Part shown: positions 33,199-42,347 of the stretch, in pieces
Layout: the number at the start of each line of letters is the position of its first letter
How positions within the stretch are numbered: the stretch's first letter is position 1
From: a virus
Strand: one strand, 5' to 3'
DNA: 56,341 bases
Virus record (IMG/VR): IMGVR_UViG_3300042453_004839
Coordinates: 1 to 56,341 of that record
Made by a program: the position numbers and the translations under genes
Notes under the pieces: generated by a model
What the model saw: only the letters and a program-made list of their open reading frames with translations
Told to the model about the DNA's origin: nothing
The model's database searches: none

Positions 33199-34581
33199 TT
33201 AGCTAACGTAGTCGAGGCTGATCGCGGACCGCTTGTGCAGGATGGCATAACCATACTGCGGGAAGACGGGACGCGCACCGTTGGCCAGAACGCCACGGAA
33301 GTAACCAACGTTACCATCCGGGTTGCTCTGACGGTCAAGGATATTGACCCATTTGAACTCACCCCGGTAATTCTGGGGGTTGAAGCTCATCTTGTTGGCG
33401 GTGTTGACCGGACCAGGAACCACCGAACGGAACACATCCTGATGGTAGATGTAGCTCAGCTCATAGGCCGCAGTCTCGTACTCGCTGTTGATGTTGTAGG
33501 CCGTACCCTTGGTCGTGGTTTCCTTCTTGAACGGATACACACGGATGAGCTTGTCATTCGTGGTGTCGTACACGCGGAACCGCGGGGGATACGGATCGAT
33601 GGCGTGATAAAAGCCACCGTAGCTGCGCTCGATACCGAGCGGGGTCAGCAGTTCATTGGGCTTCGCATAGCGGAAGTCCTGACGGATGTCGGCGTTGAGC
33701 CGGATCAGGGACTCGCTGGTCTCAGCACCGCAGATCAGCATGAACACCGGAGCACCGTTCTCACGGCCCATGGCGTTCGTTCCCGCGCCGTCGCGGACGA
33801 GCTTCATGTAGAGCCGCTTGAGGATGCCCTGAGTCAGCTGACTCTGAGGCAGGTTAGCCGCAGTGATCGCGCCGGAAGCGGCAGTGCCGACTCCGGTGGT
33901 AACTGCGTCATAGATGACCTTCGCGTCGGCGGAGCTTGCGCTCGTGGAGGCAACGATCGAGGAGGTGCTGGGGTAAACCAGGTTTCCTTCGTCCGCAACC
34001 TGCGCCGTGTACTGATTCCGGTAGCGATCCTGCCAGATGAGCGAGGTCGACTCGGTCAGCACGTCCATGATGTTAGCCAGCTGCTCGCGACGCTTAACCG
34101 CGAAGCGCAAGTCTTCGAGGGCAACGTCGGGGGACTCCAAGGAGGCCCACTCGAGGCTGTACTGGCGGAGCTTCTGGCCGAACGTCACGCCGTTAAGAGC
34201 GGCGGGAAGAACGTTACCGGCAGACGACGTGGACTGCACCGGAGGGGTGGAGCCACCAGAGAGCGTCTGGGTATAGGCGTTGAAGCCGGTGTAGGTCTGA
34301 TCAACCGGGTTGGAACCCAGTTTGCGCCAGCCCGAGCCGGCATCAGCCACGATTTCGTTTTCGGCATAACCGTTGGTATTGCCGACGCCCGCGAGAGTCC
34401 GGGACGGGTAGAACCGCTCGAAAGTAACCGAGCTGATCACGTCGCCCATCTCCTCGGGGAACTGTTCTTGCTTGGTCAGTTTGAGCCAAGCGGAAGTGTC
34501 GATCGTCCGGCGATAAATCTCCGGTCCGATACGGCCAGCTTCCTTCACGAGCAACTGCTCGATGGAGTAAGTAGTAGCCAT
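33199..34581 (-). CDS. major capsid protein candidate, 460 aa
   Basis: It follows the scaffold-like gene, is preceded by a well-spaced AAAGGAT site, has more G/C-biased codons than its neighbours and has a typical capsid size. The N-terminal helices (SIEQLLVKEAGRIGPEIYRR), a long spine-like helix (LRFAVKRREQLANIMDVL) and a C-terminal beta-rich domain with VFPQYGYAILHKRSA fit a capsid protein. I cannot assign the lineage from sequence alone. Gene order terminase-portal-scaffold-capsid gives the main support. Confidence 0.8.
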   Translation of the reverse strand: MATTYSIEQLLVKEAGRIGPEIYRRTIDTSAWLKLTKQEQFPEEMGDVISSVTFERFYPSRTLAGVGNTNGYAENEIVADAGSGWRKLGSNPVDQTYTGFNAYTQTLSGGSTPPVQSTSSAGNVLPAALNGVTFGQKLRQYSLEWASLESPDVALEDLRFAVKRREQLANIMDVLTESTSLIWQDRYRNQYTAQVADEGNLVYPSTSSIVASTSASSADAKVIYDAVTTGVGTAASGAITAANLPQSQLTQGILKRLYMKLVRDGAGTNAMGRENGAPVFMLICGAETSESLIRLNADIRQDFRYAKPNELLTPLGIERSYGGFYHAIDPYPPRFRVYDTTNDKLIRVYPFKKETTTKGTAYNINSEYETAAYELSYIYHQDVFRSVVPGPVNTANKMSFNPQNYRGEFKWVNILDRQSNPDGNVGYFRGVLANGARPVFPQYGYAILHKRSAISLDYVS

Positions 34582-34843
34582 TTTAGTTAGTTATCCTTTC
34601 ATCCATCCCCCGCTCGCGCAAGGGATGTTATGATTTGCGGCAGTAGCGTTAGCTCCACTCGGAGCTATTCGCTCTTACCACACTTCAAAACCATTCCCTG
34701 GCGGCATCCCAGAGCTTTTAATGCCCGAATTGTGACCATTTCAATTTTTATAGGTCATGTTCGACAAGGGTCTCAGTCTTTATACCTGTGCCGAACAAAT
34801 CAAAAGTATCAACCGGCTTGAACGTGTCAATACCTTTTACAAA
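34582..34843. promoter_or_regulatory. 262-bp leader upstream of the capsid gene
   Basis: This is the longest gap inside the late arm. It holds a small hairpin (AGCTCC at 34651-34656 and GGAGCT at 34661-34666) and, near the capsid gene, the AAAGGAT ribosome-binding site. No clear -10/-35 pair is visible. A promoter or processing site that boosts capsid expression is plausible. Confidence 0.35.
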
Positions 34844-36049
34844 CTATTTTTTGCTCATTCCCCGTTCCAAAGCTTCGAGGAAGCCCAGGTCAGAGGCGAT
34901 CTCAGGTGCGCTTCCGCTTTCCGATCCGGAAGATGGGAGGGTTGCGCGAAGTTCTTTAGCTGTCTTCTCAAGCTCGTTAATACGGGACTGAGTCTTGGAA
35001 ACATAGTCCTGAAACACCTGCATGACTACTGGCATTGCGGCGGCGTTAAAGGTAAGCCGGGCTTTAGACCTAGGGTCAAGCTCGGTGTTCTCAATTTCCA
35101 AAGCCTTAGACTGGATAGAATTAAGGGTGTTATTCCAAGCTTCGTTGTCCTCAATAGGACGTAGAAGCGGATTCTCTTGCTGGAGCGCATCCCATTCCGC
35201 CTTATAAGCTGAAGAAATTTCTTCCTGACTGCGTTTTTGAAATGCCTCCATTTCAGACTTTTCTTCATTCTCAAGCATCTCCAAGACTGTTTTGACGTCT
35301 TTGGTAAGGACATCACGACGCTCAAAAACCTTCTGGAGTTCTTCAGCTTTGTTTCGTACCGCCAAAGAATCCACCGGATCAAAGGCAGAGGTGGCTTCCT
35401 TCAGCAGAGCCCGACGCTTCGCGGCGTCCGGTTCGACCATGGCCGAATAAATAAGCCGGGGGTCAGCCTCATAAAGTTTGGCAATTTCCGCCACTTCTTT
35501 TTGAATGACCGAGAGGGGTTCCGTAACAGCTTGTTTGTATTCACGGGTCGCCTCTAACCGTGAAAACCGTAACTCCTGTTCATACTCATCCCTCTCTGAC
35601 TTTAAGGCGTCAAGTTGGGCCTTAAGATCAATCTGCTCAGTGGAGTTTACCGGGGCTTCTGCTGTTTTGGTTTCCAACTCTTTGATCTTAGCCCGGGCAT
35701 CGCGCAAATCTTTGGTAAGCCTGGCCCATGCTGTTTGAGCCTCCGGCTTTAGGTTTTCAGGGGTTTTGACGTCCAACTCCTCCGAGGAAGCTTTGGTTTT
35801 GGAGGTTTCTTCCTGGCCAGTAAGCCTTTTGGTTAGAACATCCAAGGGGTTGGTATTTTCAACCGAGTTCGTTTTATCGACCACCGCTTCTTTAGCGGTC
35901 TCAACGGCTTTAACAGGTTCCGGTGTGGCCTGGACCGGGGCAGTTACAGGGGCTTCTTGAGGCCCACGATCAATCGCGTCAATCCCTGCATCCAGGGCAT
36001 CGGCTAAACTCAGATCGGCGGTTGGGGTTGCAGTAGCAGTGTTACTCAT
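34844..36049 (-). CDS. putative scaffolding protein, 401 aa
   Basis: The chain is acidic and almost wholly helical, with a disordered Ala/Pro/Thr-rich N-terminus (1-60), a coiled coil at about 110-165 (for example AQLDALKSERDEYEQELRFS) and charged helices to the end. That composition and its place between portal and capsid candidate fit a head scaffolding protein, which guides procapsid assembly and then leaves or is cut. No protease domain is visible within it. Confidence 0.75.
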   Translation of the reverse strand: MSNTATATPTADLSLADALDAGIDAIDRGPQEAPVTAPVQATPEPVKAVETAKEAVVDKTNSVENTNPLDVLTKRLTGQEETSKTKASSEELDVKTPENLKPEAQTAWARLTKDLRDARAKIKELETKTAEAPVNSTEQIDLKAQLDALKSERDEYEQELRFSRLEATREYKQAVTEPLSVIQKEVAEIAKLYEADPRLIYSAMVEPDAAKRRALLKEATSAFDPVDSLAVRNKAEELQKVFERRDVLTKDVKTVLEMLENEEKSEMEAFQKRSQEEISSAYKAEWDALQQENPLLRPIEDNEAWNNTLNSIQSKALEIENTELDPRSKARLTFNAAAMPVVMQVFQDYVSKTQSRINELEKTAKELRATLPSSGSESGSAPEIASDLGFLEALERGMSKK

Positions 36050-36061
36050 GGTTTGTATTCC

Positions 36062-36352
36062 TTATTCTTGGTTTGGTTGGGTTTTGTTTTCCCATGGGGC
36101 CGGAAGATCTTCCGGCGCACTGGGGTCTTCTGAAAGAGTTCCTAGCAAACGGATGGCTTCGTAAAACCCTTCTCGGCGGGTATTGAGGCTCGCGTTCCAG
36201 TCGACAAAATCAACTCCAGGTGGTGGCATTACTGCGGTGGGTGTTCCCAAAAAACCAAGTACGTTTTTTAAAGCTTGCCCAGCTTCGGACTTGTAAAAGG
36301 CTTTCCAAGCCAGCCTTAAATCTTCTCTTTGATTCCAGTCTTTTAATGTCAT
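36062..36352 (-). CDS. hypothetical head-module protein, 96 aa
   Basis: A helical N-terminus (DWNQREDLRLAWKAFYKSEAG) is followed by a Pro-rich linker (PTAVMPPPGVDF) and a second helix ending in acidic PSAPEDLPAP. A protein of this kind sits between portal and scaffold in many podovirus-like genomes, with no known role. It overlaps the portal stop by four bases. Confidence 0.65.
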   Translation of the reverse strand: MTLKDWNQREDLRLAWKAFYKSEAGQALKNVLGFLGTPTAVMPPPGVDFVDWNASLNTRREGFYEAIRLLGTLSEDPSAPEDLPAPWENKTQPNQE

Positions 36353-38664
36353 GCAGTGGGTGCGTTCGGTGTCTCAAACGCGGAACGCAGACTAGCTGCG
36401 GTCGCGGCGTCTTGTAAAGCTAATTTTTGCTTTAGCTCGAGCTCCTTAAATTTCGCATCCATAGCGGCTTTTTCCTGCTTCAACTGCATGTCGAGTTGAT
36501 GCTCTTGCATCTTCATTTGCATCTGCGGAGAAATGGGTTGAACTGCTCCCTGTTCCATTGCGGCCTGTTGCTGGGCTTCAGCCGCCGCCCGAATATCTTG
36601 TTCGACGTCGCGTTGCAAATTAACGACTGCTTCACGGAGAAGATTCATGGCAAGATTGGCTTGGCTAATCTCAGCTTGTTTCGTTTTATCTCCAGCAATT
36701 CGGGTCAAATGGTCGTTGCAATGCTCGTAAATCATCGTCAGGTACATCATGGTTCCCTGTTTGTCCTGCACCTGATTGGTTTGCGTTGCCTGGACAAGGG
36801 GCTGGGTTTCGCGCAAATGAACGCCGAGATGAATTGCGTGGTTCTCGTTTGGCATCACCGTGACCATTTTGCCGGCCTGCATGGAGCCGTTTTCAAGTTC
36901 AGCAATTTTGGCGTCCACAGGAACGCGGTTCTTAACATTTGGGTTGGGTAAATATCTGTCTACCTGGTCGTATCCGACCCGGGCGGCGACGCGATCGCGG
37001 ATAGCGTTTACCTGGCCGAGTTCATCAAAGCGAGGTAGCAACTGCATGAATTCATTAAACGCCGTCAAACGTGCCGCCGGAGACCCAAGACCAATGGCCC
37101 TCACCGGGTCCACATCGTAAACTTCCTTAACAGCCTGCCACGGAACTCCACGTTCTTCCAGGCGCTGGCGGAACTTCTTGGCTTCGGCGGCTCCTTGCTC
37201 TCCGGCAATCCAGGAATCCCTTTGCAACCGGCGAAACTGTTCTCGGAGGAGACGTCCCCACGGGACATAAAACAAGTTCAGGGAGTTGGCGCTAAGAACT
37301 CCTTCATTTGCAATCTGCGCTTCAACTTCGGTGGCAGTCCGAGGATTGCCCGTAGGAGCATTCATTTGGGTGCGATACGAACCGGTATTGCTTTGGCGAA
37401 CCATTGCCATTTCGTTAACAATCGGCATGACGCCAGCAGCCAAGTTGGGGTAATCAGTTTTTACTACCTGGAGGCCGGGCGGGAGAAATGAAAGGGGGCC
37501 AGAATAAGCCATCGTCATCCGGGAGATGTCTTCAGCCGACTGAGGCTGAAGAAGGACCGAAGTCTGCAACATGGCCCCATCGGCCATGGCGCAACGCAAA
37601 CGGTTAGTCATCTGGATATGGGGGAAAATCTTGTACCCGAGACCGCGGATGGAATGATAAAGACCATTACCAATTCCGTAGGTAAAGATATGGAACGCTT
37701 CAGAGGCAGTTTTAAAACGGTGAAGTTTCTTGAAAAGAAAATCTCCCACTCCGTCACGACGACCGATGGCGTGGGAATAAGATCCGTCAAACTCCCGGAC
37801 GTAGTAATGGATTACGTGAACCTCGCGGCTACGAACATGGGAAAAATAAAGATCGTTGCTTTTAATTTCCCTTTGCAGCTCTTCCCAATTAAAGGTGTCG
37901 ACCGGCATCGTGGTGGTAGCATCGCGAATGGCTTGCTTAACTGCGTCAACATTCCAGCCAGCCTCTTTCGCCGCTTTTTCATTCTCGATGTACTTGTAAA
38001 GTTCGTGGGTTAGATAAATGCGCCGGACGCAGGCAATCTCAACTTTGTCCTCGGTGGCGGGAGTTCCGCGAGGGATTAGAAAGTCACCGATCGGGCAAAT
38101 GTTCCACTGCCAGTTCCGTTCGTCTTCAAAGAAAGCCACCGCCAAGCCCTGGGCAATGAAGTAGTAAGAAAGCAACTGTTGCCGAAAATAGAAACTCGGC
38201 CAGTCTTTTGTCAACAAACGGTGGAACTCTTCTGAAATAATGGCGGCGTATTCTTCGCGCTGGCTTTCGTCGCCAAATTTGGTTTTGACGCTGACCAAGC
38301 GATCCACTGAGGTAACCAGATCGTTGTAAGCGGAAAGAGCTTTTTCCAGGTCGGCGCTGGCTTCTCCAAAATTCAAATTGGCCCTATAACCTTGACCCAT
38401 TCGGCGCAAAACAACAGGATCATATGGAGCCGCACCATCAAACATATCCATGATACGGGTGCGATCCTTGGACGACTGTTCGTCGGCCAGGTAAAGATTT
38501 TGATAAAGCCCGTAAAGTCCGGCATGATTTGTAATCCGGGTTTTGGGAGCTTTGCCGCTTTTGTCCAGAGTCAAAAGCCCGTCAGCATCTCCGGTGGCGG
38601 GGTTTAGGTAGAGTTTTTCGTCCACAAGTCCATCCAGTATGGATAAATGCCTCTGCCCTGTCAA
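36349..38664 (-). CDS. portal protein (head-tail connector), 771 aa
   Basis: Size, position next to the terminase and content fit a podovirus-type portal. N-terminal helices precede the wing-like core (FYFRQQLLSYYFIAQGLAVAFFEDE, written here without its middle), then a conserved-looking GNPRTATEVEAQIANEGVL segment that matches the crown/stem region of many portals. A Gln/Met-rich helical C-terminus (about 690-750) resembles a barrel extension. The dodecameric ring would bind the terminase and later the adaptor. Confidence 0.8.
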   Translation of the reverse strand: MTGQRHLSILDGLVDEKLYLNPATGDADGLLTLDKSGKAPKTRITNHAGLYGLYQNLYLADEQSSKDRTRIMDMFDGAAPYDPVVLRRMGQGYRANLNFGEASADLEKALSAYNDLVTSVDRLVSVKTKFGDESQREEYAAIISEEFHRLLTKDWPSFYFRQQLLSYYFIAQGLAVAFFEDERNWQWNICPIGDFLIPRGTPATEDKVEIACVRRIYLTHELYKYIENEKAAKEAGWNVDAVKQAIRDATTTMPVDTFNWEELQREIKSNDLYFSHVRSREVHVIHYYVREFDGSYSHAIGRRDGVGDFLFKKLHRFKTASEAFHIFTYGIGNGLYHSIRGLGYKIFPHIQMTNRLRCAMADGAMLQTSVLLQPQSAEDISRMTMAYSGPLSFLPPGLQVVKTDYPNLAAGVMPIVNEMAMVRQSNTGSYRTQMNAPTGNPRTATEVEAQIANEGVLSANSLNLFYVPWGRLLREQFRRLQRDSWIAGEQGAAEAKKFRQRLEERGVPWQAVKEVYDVDPVRAIGLGSPAARLTAFNEFMQLLPRFDELGQVNAIRDRVAARVGYDQVDRYLPNPNVKNRVPVDAKIAELENGSMQAGKMVTVMPNENHAIHLGVHLRETQPLVQATQTNQVQDKQGTMMYLTMIYEHCNDHLTRIAGDKTKQAEISQANLAMNLLREAVVNLQRDVEQDIRAAAEAQQQAAMEQGAVQPISPQMQMKMQEHQLDMQLKQEKAAMDAKFKELELKQKLALQDAATAASLRSAFETPNAPTA

Positions 38665-38671
38665 TCAGGAT

Positions 38672-40405
38672 TTACTGGGATAGGAAGGCGTTGGCCGAAT
38701 GAACGGAATCCAGTTTTCTTGCCTGGTCGATCCAGGACGACCTCATTTTGCCCCCAACCATAGAACCAGCCTGAATCCCCAACCGTTGACGGGCCAAATC
38801 CAAGCCCAGAAAAAAAGCATCCGCCAAGTCGGGAGACCGGCCCAATCTCAGCTTATAATCGCGTTTTGGCTCTACAGTGACCTTGCCCCCAGAAGTAGTC
38901 ATGTACTTACGCCCGGTCATCTCCTTGGCTAAGTCAGGAAGTACGCCCTTTAGTTGGTTAGCCCGCATATACTCGACCCCGGAAAACCATAATTCGGTCA
39001 CACGATTAGTGTACTTGTCGGTCCCCTTGATGGGATTGGTTATGCTGACAGGTAAATTTGACGCTTTCTCGCCAAACTTGATTCGCAATATCCGTTGCGA
39101 CCAAATTTCCGAAAGAATATCGCAAAACGGGTCACCGGCACCAGTGGCGTCGATTGCCACCCGTTCCGGCGGAACCCCGTTCTCCTGGCAAATTCGCATG
39201 ACTTCCCGGGCAATCTGAAAGTTTCTTGGCTCCGGTTTGGTGACATCCTCCCGCAAATAATGAAACCTATGTAGGCAGACAGACGGCCCGGCTTCTTCAC
39301 TTTGCCCGTACTTAAGAATGGCTAATACTGACCGATCGCCACCGTTGGTGAAGGCCGGATCGAACCCAGCCAGAAACAAAGGTTGGCCTACCCATCTAGG
39401 CTCTTTGGCCACATCGTACTTCCTAAAGTCGGCTTCCGAGTAAATACCTTCCTCCGCCCCAACCGGAGCTGGGAATGATCGGATGAACCGCCAGAAGGAC
39501 AGGGAATTTTCGCCCTCGTTCTCAATGGCGTATTTGACCTGCTTGGAGGTCAACAAAAAGGGCCACTTGTCATTGTGCTCGATGTTCGGAGTCTTGAGTC
39601 CGTCCAGGTGGATGCACTTGCCGAGTTTTGTGTCCCACTCTTCCGAATCGACGGTGACCGAATTCCACCCGTCCTTGGGGGTGGAGAAAACACCGAACGG
39701 ATCGTACTGGGAATTAAAGTTACCGAGTGCGACGCATTGAAAATACGGGTTGGCGTTAAGATTGTTAATCGCCTCAAAAACAGAGTTTGTCACGTCGGTC
39801 GCCTCGTCAATGATCAGAAGAACCCGTTTGTTTTTCAAGCCGATCAGTTTCGCCGTGGCTTCCTTTTCCTTGTCGGGGCTGGAAGGAACCAGGGTGATCG
39901 AGGATCGATCGCTGGCTTCTCCCGCTTCGTCCGGGTTAAGAACGATCTTACCCATCGAGTCGATCAGCTTGCCCGGCAGACCCGGAACCTGCATGTACCG
40001 CTCACGAATGGAGCCCCATAAACGCTTCCTTGCTTCTCGGACGGATGTGGTTGTTACCAGGACGAGGGTCTCGTGCGGGGCGCAGAGCCAATTGACCAAA
40101 CCCCACATGGCCAGGGTTGAAGTCTTGGCCGACGACTTTGGGCCGGATATGGCCAGGTAATTGTGCTCGCACGCCCGCTCGATCATCCAGTCTGCCCAAG
40201 GATGCCAGTTGAATCCGTTCTTGTTTTTCTTGGCGTGGTATGGCCACAGAATGTTGACCGCGTTTTTAAAATGCTGGGCCTTGCCCAACCCTCCGTCCTC
40301 GGGGCGCAATCCCCACTTGAAGGAGAGCAATTCAATGTCGAGATCGCTGGCCCCGTCGGGCCAGGACTTTCCATATTTCTCAATAGGCAAGCGGCCACTC
40401 TGCAT
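38672..40405 (-). CDS. terL: terminase large subunit, 577 aa
   Basis: The ATPase domain has a Walker A-like GPKSSAKT at 88-95, LVLVTTTS as the following strand and LLIIDEATD as Walker B at 196-204. The RNase H-like nuclease has FDPAFTNGGDRS with Asp349, AIDATGAGD with Asp419, and RSPDLADAF near the C-terminus, so all three acidic residues are present. It cuts and pumps DNA into the procapsid through the portal. No small terminase subunit is evident nearby. Start is ATG; the gene opens the leftward late arm opposite the rightward nuclease gene. Confidence 0.9.
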   Translation of the reverse strand: MQSGRLPIEKYGKSWPDGASDLDIELLSFKWGLRPEDGGLGKAQHFKNAVNILWPYHAKKNKNGFNWHPWADWMIERACEHNYLAISGPKSSAKTSTLAMWGLVNWLCAPHETLVLVTTTSVREARKRLWGSIRERYMQVPGLPGKLIDSMGKIVLNPDEAGEASDRSSITLVPSSPDKEKEATAKLIGLKNKRVLLIIDEATDVTNSVFEAINNLNANPYFQCVALGNFNSQYDPFGVFSTPKDGWNSVTVDSEEWDTKLGKCIHLDGLKTPNIEHNDKWPFLLTSKQVKYAIENEGENSLSFWRFIRSFPAPVGAEEGIYSEADFRKYDVAKEPRWVGQPLFLAGFDPAFTNGGDRSVLAILKYGQSEEAGPSVCLHRFHYLREDVTKPEPRNFQIAREVMRICQENGVPPERVAIDATGAGDPFCDILSEIWSQRILRIKFGEKASNLPVSITNPIKGTDKYTNRVTELWFSGVEYMRANQLKGVLPDLAKEMTGRKYMTTSGGKVTVEPKRDYKLRLGRSPDLADAFFLGLDLARQRLGIQAGSMVGGKMRSSWIDQARKLDSVHSANAFLSQ

Positions 40406-40408
40406 AAT

Positions 40409-40435
40409 GACTTGACAGTTGTCAATTTAAGTTCA
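40409..40435 (+). promoter_or_regulatory. inverted-repeat element between the divergent arms
   Basis: TTGACA and TGTCAA form an inverted pair with a two-base centre (40412-40425) in the 63-bp gap between the late and early arms. TTGACA is a perfect -35 box on either strand, but no good -10 box follows at 16-18 bases. A similar block, GACTTGAC..TTG then TTTAA, recurs at 42067-42091 upstream of the split nuclease. An operator or phage-specific promoter motif is possible. Confidence 0.4.
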
Positions 40436-40468
40436 GTCTGGCCCGACGCTTGGGAACACATATGAACC

Positions 40469-40870
40469 GTGAACAGCTGTCAAAAAGGAAAGGTTGGGGA
40501 GCGTGAGTGGCGCGACGTCCTCAAGGAAAAAGGCTTCGAAGCCCGCAGGGGCCGCCAGTTCTCAGGTAGCCCGGAAAGCCCGGACGTGGTCTCCAACCTC
40601 CCGTTCCATTTTGAGGTCAAGCGGGTTGAGGCCCTCAACATTGATAAAGCTATGGAACAGGCCCAACGAGATTGTGGCAAGCAAGTGCCTGTCGTGGCCC
40701 ATCGAAAAAACAAGCGCCCGTGGCTTGTTACGATGCTTGCGGAAGATTGGTTGGCGCTAGTCCGTGAAAAACACTCCGACGCCTGTAGTTCTGCACCCGT
40801 GGCAGGAGAAAGCGAAGAGCACTTTACTTCAGGCGCTTCGGAACCACTCGATCGCTCTCGATTGTTCTGA
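40469..40870 (+). CDS. PD-(D/E)XK nuclease, resolvase-like, 133 aa
   Basis: The first 100 residues show GKVGEREWRDVLKEKGF (Glu11), SPDVV (Asp39) and FEVKR (Glu49-Val-Lys51), the E-D-ExK signature of Holliday-junction-resolvase-like and VRR-NUC-like phage nucleases. QAQRDCG then PVVAHRKNKRPWLV completes the core. It may resolve recombination or packaging intermediates. The start is GTG, since the ATG at 40462 opens another frame that stops after 14 codons. Its last 35 codons overlap the helicase gene and look unstructured. Confidence 0.75.
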   Translation: MNSCQKGKVGEREWRDVLKEKGFEARRGRQFSGSPESPDVVSNLPFHFEVKRVEALNIDKAMEQAQRDCGKQVPVVAHRKNKRPWLVTMLAEDWLALVREKHSDACSSAPVAGESEEHFTSGASEPLDRSRLF

Positions 40871-42068
40871 CACCGGAACGGGCAAGACCGTAACGGCCTG
40901 CTCCGTCGCCAAGGATCTTGGCCTTCCGTTTGCGATCATTGCCCCAAAGATTGTTCTGCCAGCGTGGAGGGAGTGGTGTAGCACATTTGGACTACAACCT
41001 GAATTTGTCCTAAACTACGAAAAGCTCAGGACCGGCAAAACTCAATTCCTCAAAAAACTGGGCAATAAGCAATGGGAATGGACCAATGCTTCAAAGGACT
41101 TTTTGTTTATCTTCGACGAGGTCCACCGGTGCAAGAGCTACAAGTCCCAGAACGGAGCCATGCTCGAAGCGGCCCGTCCGTCCAAAATCCTAATGCTGTC
41201 GGCAACCGCCGCGGGAAGTCCCCTCGACATGCGGTTCACCGGAAGGCTCCTGGGGCTCCACAACGGCGTCAACTTCTTCAGCTGGCTCCACAAAAACGGT
41301 GTGCTCAAAGCCCCTTGGGGAGGATTCATTTTCCGAGGGGGAAAGAAAGTGCTCGTGGACATCCATTCAAAAATCTTCCCAGAGAAGGGTGTCCGGGTAA
41401 AGATAGACGAGCTTGGAGACGCTTTCCCATCCAACCAGGTCAACGCCCAGACTTTCGACATCTCGCCGAGGATCGGGGAACTTTATGAGGAGGTCGAAAA
41501 AGAAATAGCAGAGTTGAAAAGCAAGGCTTTGAGGGATCGAGACCCGGAAAGCCCGCTTACCAAGCGCCTTCGTATGCGCCAGGAAATCGAGCTTTTGCGG
41601 GTCCCGGTCATGGTGGAGATGGCCGAGGAGTTCATCTCCGAGGGGAAAAGCGTGGTGTGCTTCGTCAACTTCAGGCAGACACTGGACGCGTTGATGGAAA
41701 AGATGGAGAAGTACCAACCAATATACATTGCCGGCGACCAGTCGGAAACTGACCGACAGGATGCGGTCAATGCCTTTCAATCCAACGCCCATTATTTTCT
41801 GGTTTGCCAAATAGCGGCTGGTGGAGTCGGAGTGAGTCTTCACGATCTAAACGGAAGACCGAGGGTATCCCTCATCAGCCCGACATATTCGGCTATTGAT
41901 CTCAAACAGGCTCTTGGCCGGATTCATCGGTCGGGGGCCAAGTCCCCTGCTCTTCAGTACATTTTGTTTGCGGCCAACTCGGTTGAAGAAGAGGTTAGCC
42001 AGTCGGTTCGCAGAAAACTCAAGAACATTGAGTTGCTAAACGATGGTGATCTTCTCACGCACAATTGA
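40764..42068 (+). CDS. SF2 DNA helicase, 434 aa
   Basis: Motif I is DTGTGKT (36-42), motif II DEVH (118-121), motif III LSATAAGSP (145-153), and motif VI QALGRIHRSGA near 383-393, so both RecA lobes are complete. HPWQEKA at 11-17 acts like a Q motif. The type is close to Snf2/DEAD-like phage replication or recombination helicases. The start is GTG inside the nuclease gene; the Q-motif shows that the overlapping start is needed. It probably unwinds or remodels DNA during replication together with the nucleases on either side. Confidence 0.85.
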   Translation: MKNTPTPVVLHPWQEKAKSTLLQALRNHSIALDCSDTGTGKTVTACSVAKDLGLPFAIIAPKIVLPAWREWCSTFGLQPEFVLNYEKLRTGKTQFLKKLGNKQWEWTNASKDFLFIFDEVHRCKSYKSQNGAMLEAARPSKILMLSATAAGSPLDMRFTGRLLGLHNGVNFFSWLHKNGVLKAPWGGFIFRGGKKVLVDIHSKIFPEKGVRVKIDELGDAFPSNQVNAQTFDISPRIGELYEEVEKEIAELKSKALRDRDPESPLTKRLRMRQEIELLRVPVMVEMAEEFISEGKSVVCFVNFRQTLDALMEKMEKYQPIYIAGDQSETDRQDAVNAFQSNAHYFLVCQIAAGGVGVSLHDLNGRPRVSLISPTYSAIDLKQALGRIHRSGAKSPALQYILFAANSVEEEVSQSVRRKLKNIELLNDGDLLTHN

Positions 42069-42093
42069 CTTGACGTTTGCGTTTTAAACATCA
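42067..42093 (+). promoter_or_regulatory. promoter-like element upstream of the split nuclease
   Basis: TTGACT and TTGACG overlap here, followed by an A/T-rich TTTTAAAC. The block resembles that at 40409-40435. There is no convincing -10 box, and the next ATG (42111) has no visible Shine-Dalgarno, so the call is tentative. Confidence 0.3.
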
Positions 42094-42110
42094 CAATACG
42101 CGCCACGCTA

Positions 42111-42347
42111 ATGGACACTTCACACGCAAGATATAGCCCGAGCACTCTCAAGAGCCGGGAACTCTGCCCGGGGTACGAGCCGAAAAAAGACGGCGAGGTC
42201 CACATCGTTACACAACGCGGGACCGCCATGCATCAAGCTTGCGAGATCGGCGACTTCGACAACCTTAACGCCGAAGAAACAAAACTTGTCATGAAATGCC
42301 TGGACTATGTCGAACGCGTCCGGGCGGAGTTATTGACCGATGCTTGA
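42111..42347 (+). CDS. N-terminal part of a Cas4/RecB-like nuclease (DUF2800-like), 78 aa
   Basis: The product has RYSPSTLKSRELCPGYE (Cys19) and GTAMHQACEIGD (His41), the beginning of the DUF2800/Cas4-RecB-type exonuclease found beside SSB-like and PolA genes in phage replication modules. It stops at LLTDA, just where the family normally continues into its catalytic strand. The rest lies in the next frame (42340-43203), with eight bases of overlap. It is either a split gene whose two chains assemble, a programmed shift, or a sequence error. Start is ATG without clear RBS. Confidence 0.75.
   Translation: MDTSHARYSPSTLKSRELCPGYEPKKDGEVHIVTQRGTAMHQACEIGDFDNLNAEETKLVMKCLDYVERVRAELLTDA

Noticed and set aside
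33016-34590. 524-codon frame on the plus strand opposite the capsid gene
   Set aside because: It mirrors a strongly codon-biased gene, has no RBS, and its product is low-order Gly/Arg/Val-rich sequence. The minus-strand product is clearly capsid-like.
40406-40468. Back-to-back sigma70 promoters between the two arms
   Set aside because: TTGACA is present on both strands, but no -10 box lies at a proper distance on either, and the leftward start would fall within the terminase gene.
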